Notes: generated by a model from the sequence alone, not told the origin. A stretch of DNA of 64,000 bases from Azadirachta indica (GCA_022749755.1 CM040446.1:17298080-17362079); one strand, 5' to 3'; shown: positions 13,763 to 27,551, counted from the first letter of the stretch. Numbers and translations: made by a program.

Positions 13763-14651
13763 AGGAACCCCATATCAAAGTAAGGGAGAGCCCTACCAAA
13801 TAAAAGCCTTGATGGCATCTAAGATCAATAGCTTAAATAATGAAATAAAGTCTAATATCAAAGCAGTTACAAACAGCATGGTGCTTCAGAAAAGCAGCAG
13901 TACCTAATTTTTCTTAACTACATGTTATTGTATTAAATAATATAGTTTACAAACAGACTTAAAATTTTAGAAGAATTTTTTATATTTATAAAAAAAAATA
14001 TTTTATTTGTAATTTAGTATTTAGTAACATGTTATCAATTATATGTAATACGAATTGTTTAATTTCATATAAACTCATAAATGAAATCCAAAAATAATGA
14101 AAATTGCATACCAAAAAAGAAAAGTTGCCGTCGTACACATGTAGCATACATTGCTTTATTTTCTGGTACTCTTTTGTTATAATTTTAAATTCTTCTGTTA
14201 TAATTTCTAACTTAGGAAAAGTTAATAAAAAAAAATTATCACATCAAGTTGGGAAAAGTGAATTGATGTATGGTACTAATGGCATTAAATATGTTCCTAT
14301 ATGTTATCAAAATAATAATGAAAGGCAGACTTTGGTCTTGTACAACAAATAGATCCCAAAAAATCAACTAAAATTCAAAATTGGGACCTATTTATTAAAA
14401 TTATCAACAAGGGCTGAATTGTTGTTTTACGAAAATTCAGGGACCTATTTATTATTATACGTACATAAAATCTAAGAATTGTTTTAACTGCAATAAGAAA
14501 AAGAATTTAAGAATTATTTAATTGCAGTAAAAAAAAAAATTGTTTAAGAAATCTAAAATTATCCGTTATTTTTGGGAACAAAATCAAGCAAAGATAACAA
14601 ATACAGTTTTCTAGGTGAGAAAAAAAATTCTCTAAAATTATATTATTTATT
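13763..14651. other. AT-rich intergenic DNA, no gene seen
   Basis: Short frames only (for example 14104-14352, no ATG at the start and no domain). A nearly repeated phrase about gggacctatttatt occurs twice near 14384 and 14440. Nothing else recognised. Confidence 0.45.
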
Positions 14652-15332
14652 GGAATAATAACATTTGCACCCTAGACATTTTTAAAATAATAAATGAGGG
14701 TTAAGCTACTTAATTTTAACACTTTTATCCCTAATATGTAAATAGTAATAAGTTGTTTCATTTTTTGTTAATACTTAAGTTGCTAAATTTATCAATTTTA
14801 AATAATTAAGATTTATTTATTTTTATTTAAAATTTGAATAAAATTAAAATTTAAGTAAATTTAAATAATTTTAAATTATATATATTTTTTATTTATTAAG
14901 TATGAATATAAATATCTAAAAACAATTTTTATCTGAAAGCTGAATAAATATGAATATATAAATTTGAATGATTTAAATAATAAGTTTTTTTTAATATTTA
15001 CATAAATATTTAAAAATTGATAATTTTACCGACCATTTCCTTGAGAAATAAATAAAATTTATAAAAATATTTTAGTTCATTATAATTAGAAAATTTAAAT
15101 TTAAAATTTAGTTTATTTACACATAATTGTTAGGTTTTTAGTATTAAATTAAAAAATATATTTAAAATATAACTAAAATTAAATTATATTAAATTTTAAA
15201 CTAAAAATTAACAATCACTTAATGATAATTTTAAGACACTTTTTTATGTTCAGCAAAAAATAATTAATATTACCAAAGTATAAATTCTTTTGTTGTTTCA
15301 TAAAAGTTGAGGGACAAAAATATTATTATCCC
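14652..15332. mobile_element. MITE-like element just upstream of FAB1
   Basis: The left end reads ggaataataacatttgcacc. The right end, reverse complemented, reads ggataataatatttttgtcc and continues ctcaacttttat. These imperfect inverted ends bound about 680 bp of AT-rich non-coding DNA. The right end lies close to the start of the FAB1 leader, so it may contribute to promoter-proximal sequence. Confidence 0.45.
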
Positions 15333-15389
15333 TTTATATTATCATTAATATAATTTTATTTATTTATCAGTAGGCACGCGGTTTAGCGA

Positions 15390-16639
15390 GAGACTTTTTG
15401 TGTGCACAGAAAAAATGCTAACAAACAAACCAGAAAGCGAATAATCAAAACAAAAAACAAAAAATACAGACAACAGAAGCAGAAGCAGAAGCAGAGCTTC
15501 ACAACAAAGAGGAAGAAGAGGTAGAAATTGAATTGTCGTTTTCGAAATATTAACCGGTTTCAATCTGTGGAGTTGTTTACAGCCTTACCGGCCGAAAACG
15601 CACTGGTAATTTATACCGCCGTTCGCCGTCGTTTCTCTTCCTAGTAATTTCTGTACGGTCTCAACAGGTTAATAGTACTATAATCATGGAGTATAAGGAT
15701 CTTTGTTGAAAAATTCAGGTCGTAAAATCAGGTTAATGAATAATTTTCTGTAATTTTTTTGTGTAGAAAAAAGAATCTGATTGCGGTTGTTCTTCGTAAT
15801 TGAAGCATTTTGATTTAGTTTTTCCCCTCATTGGAGTTGTTATTTGAGTATAAGAATTTGTTGCTACTTGCATGTATTCACTTCTATTTTATTGATTGAA
15901 TTTTGCAGTGAAGATTTGGTTTCAGTTTCAGTTATTGCAAGTTAATAAAGAATTTTGTGGCTTCCAAGCCAGGTAATTTTACTATTAAAAATATTTTGTT
16001 ATTATGTTTTATTTTATCTTTTTGCTAAATGATGTTGTAGGCGTTGAAATTAGGCTCAGATTCTGTAGTGGTAATGTTAACTTCATTTGCAACTTGAGCG
16101 AATATTCTGATTTAACATTGTTTGATGATTCTTATGTTGCTTAATTCGACTTGATATTGAGAGAAAGTTGTGTAAATATGAACTAATGCACAGAAGTCAT
16201 CTTCAGAGGTTGGAATTTGATTGATTAAGGGACTTGCAGATCAACTCATGCACGTTTCCAGTTCTGAAACTCTTATTCTGTTAGCAAACTTAGTGTGGTA
16301 GTAATTTCAACTCAAATATTTTGATATTTGTTTTGTGGTTAAAAATGAAATGTAGCTGTGAATTGGTAACGGTGATTGAAGCTTATGATTAAATTCCAGT
16401 TTATGATTTATATAATCTCAGATGAAATGGATATTTTGACTTTACATTGCATAGTTCTAAACTGTCTTATTTATTTTTTATTTTTCCATTTTTTTCCAGT
16501 TTTATTTGTTAGTTTGCAATTTGTTAGTGTTTTTTTGTGGTTGATCATTGCCAGGAGTTTGAATATTAACTTCTGGATAACTTGAGAGATTGGCCAATGA
16601 CTGTTTCATAATGAGAAGGCACGGGCGGGACCATTGCCA
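15390..16639 (+). promoter_or_regulatory. 5' leader of FAB1 with leader introns
   Basis: Composition changes from about 15360 to leader-like sequence. A plausible leader exon 15909-15972 lies between a ttttgcag acceptor and an AG/gtaattt donor. The last leader exon begins about 16555 after a ttgccag acceptor and runs into the coding start at 16640. The transcription start is not determined. Two upstream ORFs are in the final leader exon (listed separately). Confidence 0.55.
16597..16611 (+). promoter_or_regulatory. short upstream ORF (ATG-ACT-GTT-TCA-TAA)
   Basis: A four-residue uORF in the FAB1 leader. Its stop TAA overlaps the next upstream ATG at 16611 as TAATG. Start context is weak (C at -3, A at +4). 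Seen directly; a translational effect is inferred. Confidence 0.6.
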
Positions 16640-16682
16640 ATGGGCACCCCTGACAACAAACTGTCTGAGCTGCTGGATGTAG
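16611..16682 (+). promoter_or_regulatory. 23-residue upstream ORF overlapping the FAB1 start codon
   Basis: ATG at 16611 (A at -3) opens a frame ending at TAG 16680-16682. It is in a different frame from the main ATG at 16640 and overlaps the coding sequence by 43 nt. Ribosomes that translate it cannot simply reinitiate at the main ATG, so it could damp kinase synthesis unless leaky scanning or alternative leaders bypass it. Confidence 0.6.
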
Positions 16683-19600
16683 TGAAATCTTGGATCCCGC
16701 GGAGGAGTGAGCCAGCAAATGTGTCGAGGGACTTTTGGATGCCCGATCAGAGCTGTAGGGTATGCTACGAGTGTGATTCACAATTCACTGTATTCAACCG
16801 TAGGCATCATTGTCGACTCTGTGGACTAGTCTTCTGTGCCAAGTGTACTGCAAACTCGGTTCCTGCCCCATTTGATGAGTCAAGGACTAGTCGTGAAGAT
16901 TCAGAGAGGATTAGGGTTTGTAATTATTGCTTCAGGCAATGGGAACAGAGCATAGGAGCAGCTGATAATGGGAACCCCCAAGCACCCAGTCCTGGTCTCA
17001 GTTCGTCGCCATCTGCTACAAGCTTGGCAAGCACCAAGTCCAGCTGTACTTGTAACAGTAGTTGTGGGACTGTTGGTTCAACTCCCTACGCCACTGGACC
17101 GTACCAGCACGTGCCATACACTTCTTGTATTAGTCCTCAACGGTCTGAGCAAATGGATCCTCTTGCTGTCGAGCAAGAGAATGTAACATCTGGGAGGAGC
17201 ACAAGTCCCAGTGCTGCTGCATTGGTTAATTCTGCTCCTAACCAATTTGGCTTCAGCATGAATAGGTATATCATTTGTTTTATGATTTACTTTGTTGAGA
17301 AGCACACAAAGGATTGTCAATCATTGAACAGTTAACCTTAAAGTTCCACACATTTTTTGTGAATGTTGTTGTATAATGCTTTTTCAAGCATAGATAAGAA
17401 AATAATTTGTAAGGGAGCGGAAGCATCTGTTTGTTGAGACAGACTGTGTGTCAGAATGAGGCATTGCTTGGTCACTTAATGCTTAACTTGCGAATGCTAA
17501 TTGACTATCACTTGAGATGATGCTCACTTAATTTGTTATTTATTGCTTTCTAATCCTTTGGTGCCAGGAGTGATGATGAGGATGATGATTATCATGTTTA
17601 TCCCTCAGATTCGGAAACAAGGCATTACTTGCAGGCCAATGACTATTATGGTGGTGTAACTGTAGACGAAATTGATAACACATATGGACCACACAAAGTG
17701 GAACCTGATAGAGAGAATATCAACAGAAAAAGCTTTAGTTGCTCACAGCTATCAGAGAATTCTGATTCACATGGTGTGCAAAAGATCAAGGAACTTCGGG
17801 AAGAAGTGCATGATGGTGAGAATGCTGATGAGTGCGAAGCTCCTCTGTATGATGAAGAGGCTACTGATTATGAACCTGTGGATTTTGAGAATGAGGGGCT
17901 ACTTTGGATTCCTCCTGAACCAGAGGATGAAGAGGATGAGAGAGAAGCTGTTCTATTGGATGATGAGGATGAGGATGGAACAGGGGAGTGGGGATATCTA
18001 CGCTCTTCAAACAGCTTTGGTAGTGGGGAGTACCGCAGTAGAGATAAGTCAGGGGAAGAGCACAGGAAAGCCATGAAGAATGTGGTAGAAGGGCATTTTA
18101 GAGCTTTGGTAGCTCAACTTTTGCAAGTTGAAAACCTACCTGTGGGTGATGAAAATGACCGAGAGAGTTGGTTGGGAATAGTTACATCTTTGTCATGGGA
18201 AGCAGCCACACTTCTTAAACCCGATACAAGCAAGGGTGGAGGAATGGATCCTGGAGGATATGTGAAGGTTAAATGCATAGCTTGTGGTCGTCGCAGTGAG
18301 AGGTAATGTTGGTAGACTTTATTTGAGGACTTGCCAATGAATTCATCCGCGAATGCAGTTTTATGCTCACTTCAGTTAGTCTCTGGAGAAAACAGTTTCA
18401 CAATGGTTCATAATTTTGAGATTTTACGAACTAAATAGTCCTTTATTTGATTGGATTTTCTAATAGCTAGTAATTGATTTGATGCTAAGTTTTATGAAGA
18501 TTTGGCTTCATTTAGCCGATGAAATTTAACTAACTAGCCTATGAATGTAACTAATTGTTGCAATATTAGATATACTTATTTCTTATTGCCAGAACCTTTT
18601 TTGTATTGAAGACAGTGGTTCTGTTTTGTTCAACAGATATTTCAGATTCTTTGTTTTCCTGTTGGGAGACTAATGTGATTTTGTCTCTGTGTGTTTGCAT
18701 TTGCAAGATTCTTCAATTGCTTTCTAGCATCCATTTGTCCTTCTCTGGTCAGCTATCTGTTCAAACTCCATATGCTACCTAATACTGGAAATGCTGCCTG
18801 AGCAAAGTTTATGTTTGTATGGGGGAGCTGGAGAAGAGTACTTTCCTTTGTATTTACTAAAATGAAAGATGTGGCCTACAAAGATTGGAATATTTGATGG
18901 AAAATGTGTTGCATCTTTCCTGTCTGCATGTAATCTTTGGAAGACTTAAATTTTTTTTTGTTGTTGCTATAACCAATTTACACTATGCTGATGGGATTCC
19001 TGATGCTATTTTGTCTAGTATGGTGGTTAAAGGAGTTGTTTGTAAGAAAAACGTGGCTCATCGGCGAATGACATCAAAAATTGATAAACCACGTTTTCTA
19101 ATCCTTGGAGGAGCTTTGGAGTATCAGCGTGTTGCTAACCACTTGTCAAGTGTTGATACTCTGTTGCAGCAGGTTTAAATTGTTTAACTTTTCTTTTGCT
19201 TTAGGTTCTGTGAAACTATAGGCTTGAGTCTGTTGATTCTAACTGGGGAACAAAACCCAGTAGATATTCCTTTAATCACTCACGTTTTGCAACTACTTAA
19301 ATCAACAATGGTTTTTGTTTGATTTTATGGGATTTACTCTTCTCTTTAGGAAATGGACCATTTGAAGATGGCAGTTGCAAAGATTGATGCTCATCACCCT
19401 AACGTTCTTCTGGTAGAGAAGTCTGTATCCCGATATGCGCAAGAGTACCTTCTTGCAAAAGACATATCACTTGTGCTGAATATTAAGAGACCGCTTTTAG
19501 AGCGCATTGCCCGTTGCACTGGTGCACAAACAGTCCCGTCAATTGATCATCTGACATCTCAGAAACTGGGGTATTGTGACACTTTCCATGTGGATAAATT

Positions 19601-22600
19601 TGTCGAGGAGCATGGCAGTGCAGGACAAGGTGGAAAGAGGTTGTCAAAGACGCTGATGTTCTTTGAGGGCTGTCCAAAGCCTTTGGGTTGTACTGTAAGT
19701 TCTTTATTATTTACAAACATCATATGCAAGCACAGAGGTGTAAATTCATTCTGCTGTGTCCTGGAACTTGAATTTTTAGCATGGACTGTATTCAATGGTG
19801 CATTATTGTTTAAACCTTGTGTATTGGAGTCTAGGACTTACTATTGTTTGTATTTTCACCTAGGTTATTTTCACCAAAAATAATTACTGGGTGAACTTAG
19901 AAATATAATGTAGCAGAAACTAGGGAGCAGTTTGCAATCAGGTTAGTTGTTGAAATAATTCTTGATATATGCAATCTAGGTTCTCCAATGCCTGCAGGTG
20001 CTTCAAAGTACCTGGCAATATATATACCTGTAGATTTCCTTAGCTGGTCTTTGAAGTTATTTTTGGGACTGTCATTTGCGACATAGAAGTTGTCAATAGA
20101 ATTTAGATTTACTAATTGCTTGTTCTCTCAGATTTTGCTGAGGGGTGCCCACGGGGACGAGTTGAAGAAGGTGAAACATGTGGTTCAATATGGAGTTTTT
20201 GCTGCTTATCACCTGGCTCTAGAGACGTCATTTCTGGCTGATGAAGGTGCTTCCCTTCCAGAACTCCCTCTGAAGTCTCCTATCACTGTTGCGTTACCTG
20301 ATAAACCATCAAGTATTGATCGGTCTATCTCTACTATACCTGGCTTCATGATCCCTGCTGTTGGAAAGCCTTCATGTCCTCAACCCAACAGTGAATCGTG
20401 CAAAAGCAACAAGGCGCTTATCTCTGATAGAGTCCCAGGAACCAATACAGACTCTATGTCCAAATTGGAAGGAGTCAATCCAACTTCGCCGGAGGATCCC
20501 TGTTCTGGGACATTAGATTTGCTGCCTTCCTCTAGCACCATTAAAGCTACTAGTTCCTCTATTTCCTTGTTTCCGACAATGCAGGATATCTCATATTCCT
20601 ACCAGAATGAATCCTCTCCAAAACGTGCTCCTGGGGAACAAATTAAAGTGTGTCCTAAAGAATCTGTTCAGGCCAAAACAACCACCTCTGGAGCATCTGT
20701 TCTGGATGATCTTGCAGTTTCTAATTGTTTTGGCACCTCAGAGCCATCAAGACAAGTTGGTGGCTGTAGTCTTGTAGAAGGGAATGCATTGGCTACAAAT
20801 CACCAAGGTATCCCAGAAGTGTCCTTCAAACAAGATAGTAACAATGAGGAGATGGGATCTTCAAAAGAAGAGTTTCCTCCGTCCCCTTCAGACCATCAGA
20901 GCATTTTGGTTTCCTTATCAACTCGTTGTGTGTGGAAAGGCACTGTGTGTGAACGGTCCCATCTCTTTCGAATCAAATACTATGGTAGCTTTGACAAGCC
21001 CTTGGGACGGTTTTTACGTGATCATTTGTTCGATCAGGTATTTTTTTGTCTCGTAGTTCTACGAATCATTTTTTTTTGCCTGAAAGATATTTCTTTCCAT
21101 AGCAATTCATGATTGTCTAAGCTTGTCTCCCCTGTCAGAGTTTTCACTGTCATTCATGTGACATGCCATCAGAAGCCCATGTTCATTGTTATACTCATCG
21201 GCAAGGCAGTCTTACAATATCTGTCAAGAAACTCCCAGAGTATACCTTACCAGGTGAACGGGAAGGAAAAATTTGGATGTGGCACAGATGCCTCCGATGT
21301 CCTAGGGCCAATGGTTTTCCTCCAGCTACTAGGAGAGTTGTAATGTCTGATGCCGCCTGGGGTCTTTCTTTTGGGAAATTTTTGGAGCTGAGCTTTTCTA
21401 ACCATGCTGCTGCAAGCAGAGTTGCAAGCTGCGGTCATTCCCTTCACAGGGATTGCCTCCGTTTCTATGGGTATTTTTTCCTATCTTGAAGAATGTTTTT
21501 ATAGTATATATGAAGTATCAAGCTCTTAAACAATGCTGATGATATGCAATTACACATAAACAGGCCAATGATGGAGGGTTGGTCCTTTATCTGTTCACTT
21601 CATACTAGGATATGTGTCTTTACATTGGGCATGGATATGAAATATTGACAACCCATGTACTTTATAAGGGAAAATGTATACTATAGCATGCCTAGGAAAA
21701 TGATCTAGTTTTTGCCAGGTAAATTTTAGGTTGAAGTGACTTTGTGACCCACAAGTTATTTTGCTGCTGCTTTCCTGATATTTCATTTATTAATGGTGAT
21801 TACTATTATATCATGCAAAACAATGGTGTACGAAGGTGAGTATAGTGTAACCTCGGTAGTATCTGCTGATATATCGATCTTAATGGACTTGAGAAGCATC
21901 AACTTGTTAAGAATCACCAGAAACAATTATATTCTCAGTTATCTCACTCCGTTGTTTTTGCATATGTAGTTTTGGCAGAATGGTTGCTTGCTTCAGCTAT
22001 GCTGCAATTGACGTTCATTCTGTTTATCTTCCACCTCCAAAAATTGAGTTCAACCATGATGATCAGGAGTGGATACAAAAAGAAGCAAAGGAGGTTTGAT
22101 AATCACAATTGCTCTTTTAAATTTGAACAGTTGTTCTGAATTGGTCAATGCTCATATGATATTTTCTTATCTTGCATAACAGGTGCGTATCAGGGCAGAA
22201 CAACTATTTACTGAAGCATACAATGCCCTTCGTCAGATTTCAGAAAAAATATTTGTAGGGTCGGAGGATGAGAGCATGAAAGCAACTGAATCAAGAGTTC
22301 TTATCTTGGAATTAGAGCAGATGCTACAAAATGATAAAGAAGAATTTCAGGTAGCTACTTTGGATGCTGCAAAATACCAGCAACAGACTGTTGCTTAATG
22401 TATCATTAAGCACTTTCTGATGCCTGATTCTTTTTGTTGATATAGTAGGCTATTAGCTTAGTACTGGAAACATATGTCTTTCATTTTGCATTATCTGCTT
22501 TCTGATTGACTGTGTGGACCTGTTTAGGAATCTTTACAGAGAGCATTACGTAAGGAGATAAAACTTGGCCGCCCTGCAATTGATATTCTTGAGGTCAATA

Positions 22601-24425
22601 AATTGCAGCAGAGGCAGATACTCTTCCAGTCCTATGTTTGGGACCAACGTCTGATACATGCAGCCAGTTCAATTAACAACAATCTCCGCAAAGGCACGGG
22701 CAATTTTATTCCAAAACTCAAGGAGAAGCCTGTCAGTTCTGCGGATAAGCTTGTTGAAGTCAATGTGACTTCCAAGCCTAGTAAAGGCTTTAGTAGCTGC
22801 GACTCCTTTCTTGTGGAGGTGAAGCCTGACATTCAATGTAATCAAGGTGGAATTTCTGGTGACATTAGCGAGCCACACGGAGTTTACAAAGAAAAGGGTG
22901 AGGATCAAGAACATCGTAAGGAGGCTGATCGTTGTCTTTCTTCTTGTAAAAGTGTCAGTGATAATCATCTTCCTCAAGAATCTGGGAAGGTTGTGCGAAG
23001 AGCTCTCTCAGATGGTGAATTTCCTATGATGACTAATTTATCTGATACCCTTGATGCAGCATGGACTGGTGAAAACCACCCAGCAAATGTTGTTGGCAAA
23101 GAGAATGGCCATTCTCTTCCTGATCTATCCTCAGTAGATTCCTCAACTATGGTTAATTTACCTGCAGCAAGTACTACTGACCAAGGTGGACTTGAGGTGG
23201 CACGTTCTCTTAGCTCTGTATCATCTGCCAAGGGGATTGAAAATATGGAAATCTCCAAAAGCTGGGTTGGCATACCCTTTTCAAATTTCTATGGTTCATT
23301 TAACAAGAATTCTTCATCAAATGCCCAGAAGCTTGCCATTTCAGAGTACAATCCTAGCTATGTCTTCTCCTATAGGGAGTTGGAGCGGCATAGTGGTGCC
23401 AGGCTGCTTCTACCCATTGGTGTCAATGACACTGTTGTGCCTGTTTATGATGATGAACCTACTAGTGCTATAGCATATGCACTTGTTTCATCAGATTATC
23501 ATGCCCAGATTTCTGGGTTTGAGAGACCAAAAGATGCTGCTGATTCTGCAGCTTCGCTTTTTGACTCGGTTTCTCTATTCTCAGTTAGCTCTTTTGATGA
23601 CACTTCCTCTGATAGGGATAGAAGTGTTGGGTCAATTGATGAGGGCATCTTATCTACATCTGGGTCCCGGGGCTCACAGGTTCTAGATCCACTCTTGTAC
23701 ACCAAGGACTTGCATGCCAGAATTTGTTTTACGGATGATGGCCCTAATGGGAAAGTAAAGTGTACAGTGACCTGTTACTATGCCAAGCGCTTTGATGCCT
23801 TGAGGAGGATATGTTGCCCTTCTGAGTTAGATTTCATACGATCACTTAGTCGTTGCAAAAAGTGGGGAGCACAGGGTGGAAAGAGCAATGTATTCTTTGC
23901 CAAAACCTTAGATGATCGATTTATTATCAAACAGGTGACAAAAACAGAGTTGGAGTCATTCATCAAGTTTGGCCCTGCTTATTTCAAGTATTTATCTGAA
24001 TCTATAAGTACAGGAAGCCCAACTTGTCTGGCAAAGATCCTGGGTATTTATCAGGTATTTCCTTTTTCATTTTGCTATCACATCATCAAAGAGCTTTAAT
24101 TGCAAATAGGAGTGATTTGACAATTCAAATGTGTTGAGGCAAATCTCTTATGCTGTAAGACTCAAGTTAAGCTGTGGTTGTGTTTCCACATATACAACCA
24201 TTTTTTAAGTTGAGTGTTAGGTGCCCGCCTCAATCAGATGCTTTAGTGATATTTCCTATACTTATTTTGCTTGCAGTATTCAATGGAGCTTGATGTCTTC
24301 TCATATATCTCCCTTAAACACGGATTACATGGCTCATGCACCATGTCTATAATATATTCAAGTATTTGTGTGCGGAGTATTTATGTGTCTTTGGTGCAGC
24401 ATAGTTGATTGGCATTAGTAAAAAA

Positions 24426-24456
<31 letters not shown>

Positions 24457-25688
24457 TTCTACTGCACTGCGTATAGCTTTTAATGGATTTGCTTCCAAAT
24501 ACAATTCAGGCCGTTTGTTGTTGTGTTGACATCACTTTTCCACTAATATGTATTTTGGTTTTGGCTTGAAGGTTTCATCAAAGCACCTTAAAGGAGGGAA
24601 AGAATCATCAAAAATCGATGTTTTAGTAATGGAGAATCTTCTTTTCAGGCGGAACATTACACTGCTTTATGACCTTAAAGGATCATCCCGCTCGCGATAT
24701 AACCCAGATACAAGTGGGAGTAATAAAGTTCTGCTAGACCAAAATTTGATTGAAGCGATGCCAACTTCTCCAATTTTTGTGGGAAGCAAGGCAAAGCGTT
24801 TGCTGGAGAGAGCTGTCTGGAACGATACTGCATTTCTTGCTGTAAGTGGCAATTGACTGCTCATCTTGATAATTTATGCTTATGTGCACGAGATTTGACA
24901 CGGTCACTAGGTATTTTAACTAAATGACTTTTTTGTTCCTTTTTAAGTTTTAAAATAGTGAAGCTGATACTTGTGTAGTTCGAAATTATGATGCCCAGGA
25001 AGGTGATTGTCATATGTGTAAAACAATAGTTGATCAGATGTTGTCTATCTATGTGTATTATCTAAGTTTTTTGTGTAGAAGGGAAATAAAAAAGTCAGTA
25101 GAATCTTGTGGCTGGATTGATTTTCCTAGTGACCATGACTTGAACGCCTTATACAAAATCAGTGTGTTCACCTTTTAACCAATCGCTGCACTGCTGCTGC
25201 CTGCAGCAGCAAGGCAACGAACTCAGATTTTTCCCCAGTATATAGGAGCACATCAGATTGACCAAATGGTCATATTTGACGTCGAATCTCTTTACTCGAA
25301 GTAGAATGCATATTTCTTTTGCTTTATACTTTTCTGATATGGATTATATATGTGGTTACAGTCAGTTGATGTAATGGACTACTCATTGCTGGTTGGTGTG
25401 GACAAGGAAAAGCACGAGCTGGTGGTTGGGATCATTGATTTCATGAGGCAATATACGTGGGACAAGCACCTTGAAACTTGGGTGAAGACTTCGGGCATCT
25501 TGGGAGGACCGAAGAACACATCTCCGACAGTCATCTCTCCCCAGCAATACAAGAAACGGTTCAGGAAAGCTATGACTACTTATTTTCTTATGGTTCCAGA
25601 TCAGTGGTCTCCCCCAATGATCATTCACAGTGGATCCCAATCAGATCTCTGTGAAGAGAACTCACAAGGTGGCACCTCCCTTGATTGA
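16640..25688 (+). CDS. FAB1: 1-phosphatidylinositol-3-phosphate 5-kinase, FAB1/PIKfyve type with FYVE finger
   Basis: Makes PI(3,5)P2 from PI3P on endosomes and the vacuole membrane. Coding exons: 16640-17265, 17568-18302, 19019-19172, 19350-19694, 20132-21037, 21139-21470, 21970-22093, 22183-22350, 22528-24054, 24572-24841, 25362-25688. They total 5514 nt (1837 aa), close to Arabidopsis FAB1A/B length, and all phases close. FYVE finger at residues ~33-100: WMPD (33-36), RRHHCRLCG (54-62), RVCNYC near its end. An acidic linker follows. The Cpn60/TCP1-like domain starts in exon 3 (LILGGALEYQ), and a Cys/His-rich CCR region lies in exon 6 (FHCHSCD, WMWHRCLRC). The C-terminal PIPK domain has FIIKQV (~1597), LYDLKGSSRSRY, DYSLLVGVD and IIDFMRQYTWDKHLE. 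ATG 16640 is chosen because MGTPDNKLSEL matches the family N-terminus. It converges on COG3. Confidence 0.95.
24424..24450. repeat. (TA)n microsatellite in a FAB1 intron
   Basis: Pure TA run after a short A tract, in the intron between coding exons 9 and 10 of FAB1. Confidence 0.9.
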
Positions 25689-26050
25689 ATACTGTATATG
25701 TCAACGTGTAAGTAAGTTGAATAGTTGGATACCCTTTTTCTTTCTATTTATTTTCTTTTTTCAGATGGCTGCCTCATTGCAATGTTTTCATTCGATCAAT
25801 GTTCTAACTCTCTTTTTAATATTATTGTTTTTATCAGCAGGAAAGCAGCAGCTCTGCCTTATGCCGAAGAATTTTTTCGTCTGGTGGGTGCTGCTCGCTG
25901 TAGTAATTGTACAATTTATTATTATTTTGTATTAATTAACACACACACACACACACTTACACATAGTTATTAGTATTGTTATTTTTTGACAACTCTTTTG
26001 TTAATAATGTATGAATGTTGATGTTGTATATCATTTCTAATACAAGGTTC
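25689..26050 (+). other. probable 3' untranslated region of FAB1
   Basis: Transcript-like sequence follows the TGA stop, including an (AC)n run at about 25939-25960. The end near 26040 is placed by the change in composition and T/A-rich polyadenylation-like sequence, so it is approximate. Confidence 0.4.
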
Positions 26051-27551
26051 GCTACCCTTGTTCATGTAACTGCATCACTACTAAAAATAAGTCAAAAGAA
26101 TAAGATTGTTTAGAGGCAGTTACTCGCACGTAATAGCTATTGCCTTCGGCGTATAATTTTTTTCAATTAAAAAGGTAATCACAGAGATGGGTCCAAAAAG
26201 AAGATGAGCCGACTTCAGCTGATTGGTGCGGGTTGATTTTAATTTCATAGCTTCTTCAATTTTTGATAAGTTCGGTTTGGTTATTTAAATTGAATTGAGT
26301 AGGACCGCAAATTGTTTCAAAATAAAAGACTGCTATCGTATTTGTATATTACATTTATAAACATAAAAAAATAAATGAAAAATGTTCTTTTGTGGCTTCA
26401 ATTTATAAATAATCTTAAATTTACAAGTAATTTTTATGTTTATTTAAAAAAAATAAAATTGGACGAAATCACCCTCTATCTAAAGAAAAACAATAAATTT
26501 CAAGTGCAAGTTATTTCGCTTAAAAAAATAATAAATATAAAAAACAACCTATTAATCTTGCAACAAGTTTTATTGTTGTTTAGCGGTTAAAATATTTAAT
26601 TGTACTAGCTATGGGAACAATTTCGTCCAACTTTATGTTTGTTGTTTGTCTAATTATCAAAAAATTGAAGTGAATATACGAGCAAATGACGTTTTCCAAA
26701 AATTAAACTTAACAAGTCTTTTCAATTATGGGATAATCTCATCTAATTTTGCGTTTCTTGACTGATTATAAACAAATTTATGTATTATACGTAAAAATTA
26801 CATATAAATATAGACTGCAAAGACAACTATTCCAAAGATTAAAATTAATATCTATTTTTTAAAATAAAAATAAAAAATCTACAAGTCACGAACTAAAATC
26901 AAAGAATTAATGTAGTTCCCTTCGATTTAGAAATCGAATCTAAGCAAACCAAACTTCAGTCGGTTCAGTTGTATAGAAAAGGAATTAGAACATAGGAAAA
27001 ATACTATGATACTCCGACGAAAATCCCAGTATTACCTTTATATGTTTGTGTAGGCAAATACGTAACCACAAGGATTCCAGAAAAGATCATTCAATCATAC
27101 AGGGCAACAGTATGTTTGTATTAGTCCAAGTTCCATGCATATTTTCAGTGTAACATACAGGTGTTCTTCATCATACTAAGCAACAAAACCTTTACAAAAA
27201 TATGACATACTGTAACTCATTGTTTTGAGACAATCATAAATTCCCGTGCTAAAATGGCTTAATTGCAGTTTGTAATTTGTAACAAAATAAGAATAAACAA
27301 ACCGCTTCTTCACACAATAACTGAGAACTACCTATGGCTCTCTTCCTTTACTCAACCTGATGTAAAAGCCAAAACAACACTGATTTAATTTGATTTGATT
27401 TTCAAGTGTTCAGTTCACCTGTGCATAGTTCCTCTACTGATCTATCAGTTTATCTTTATGAATTTTATGTTTTAGGAATAGAAGTTCAAGATCATTTTAA
27501 AAGGGGATACAACCAAGGTCACAAAAGAATATGACAAAATTCACAGAAACC
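26051..27551. other. intergenic region between convergent genes, with the COG3 3' UTR on its right
   Basis: 26051-27000 is AT-rich with no coding-like frame. A fragment near 26210-26300 carries gttcggtttggtt-type sequence seen in the MITEs. From about 27150 to 27551 the sequence is less AT-rich and is probably the 3' untranslated region of the minus-strand COG3 gene. Confidence 0.45.

Noticed and set aside
15360..15563. 67-codon minus-strand frame at the FAB1 leader
   Set aside because: Low-complexity leucine-rich translation of an antisense purine-rich leader; no homology recognised.
16634..16639. Two extra codons upstream of the FAB1 ATG
   Set aside because: The frame opens on TTG at 16634. 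The first ATG in this frame, at 16640, gives the family-typical MGTPDNKLSEL.
22669..24864. Many antisense and off-frame ORFs over FAB1
   Set aside because: They are shadows of the long exons, which encode a complete conserved kinase in the sense frame.
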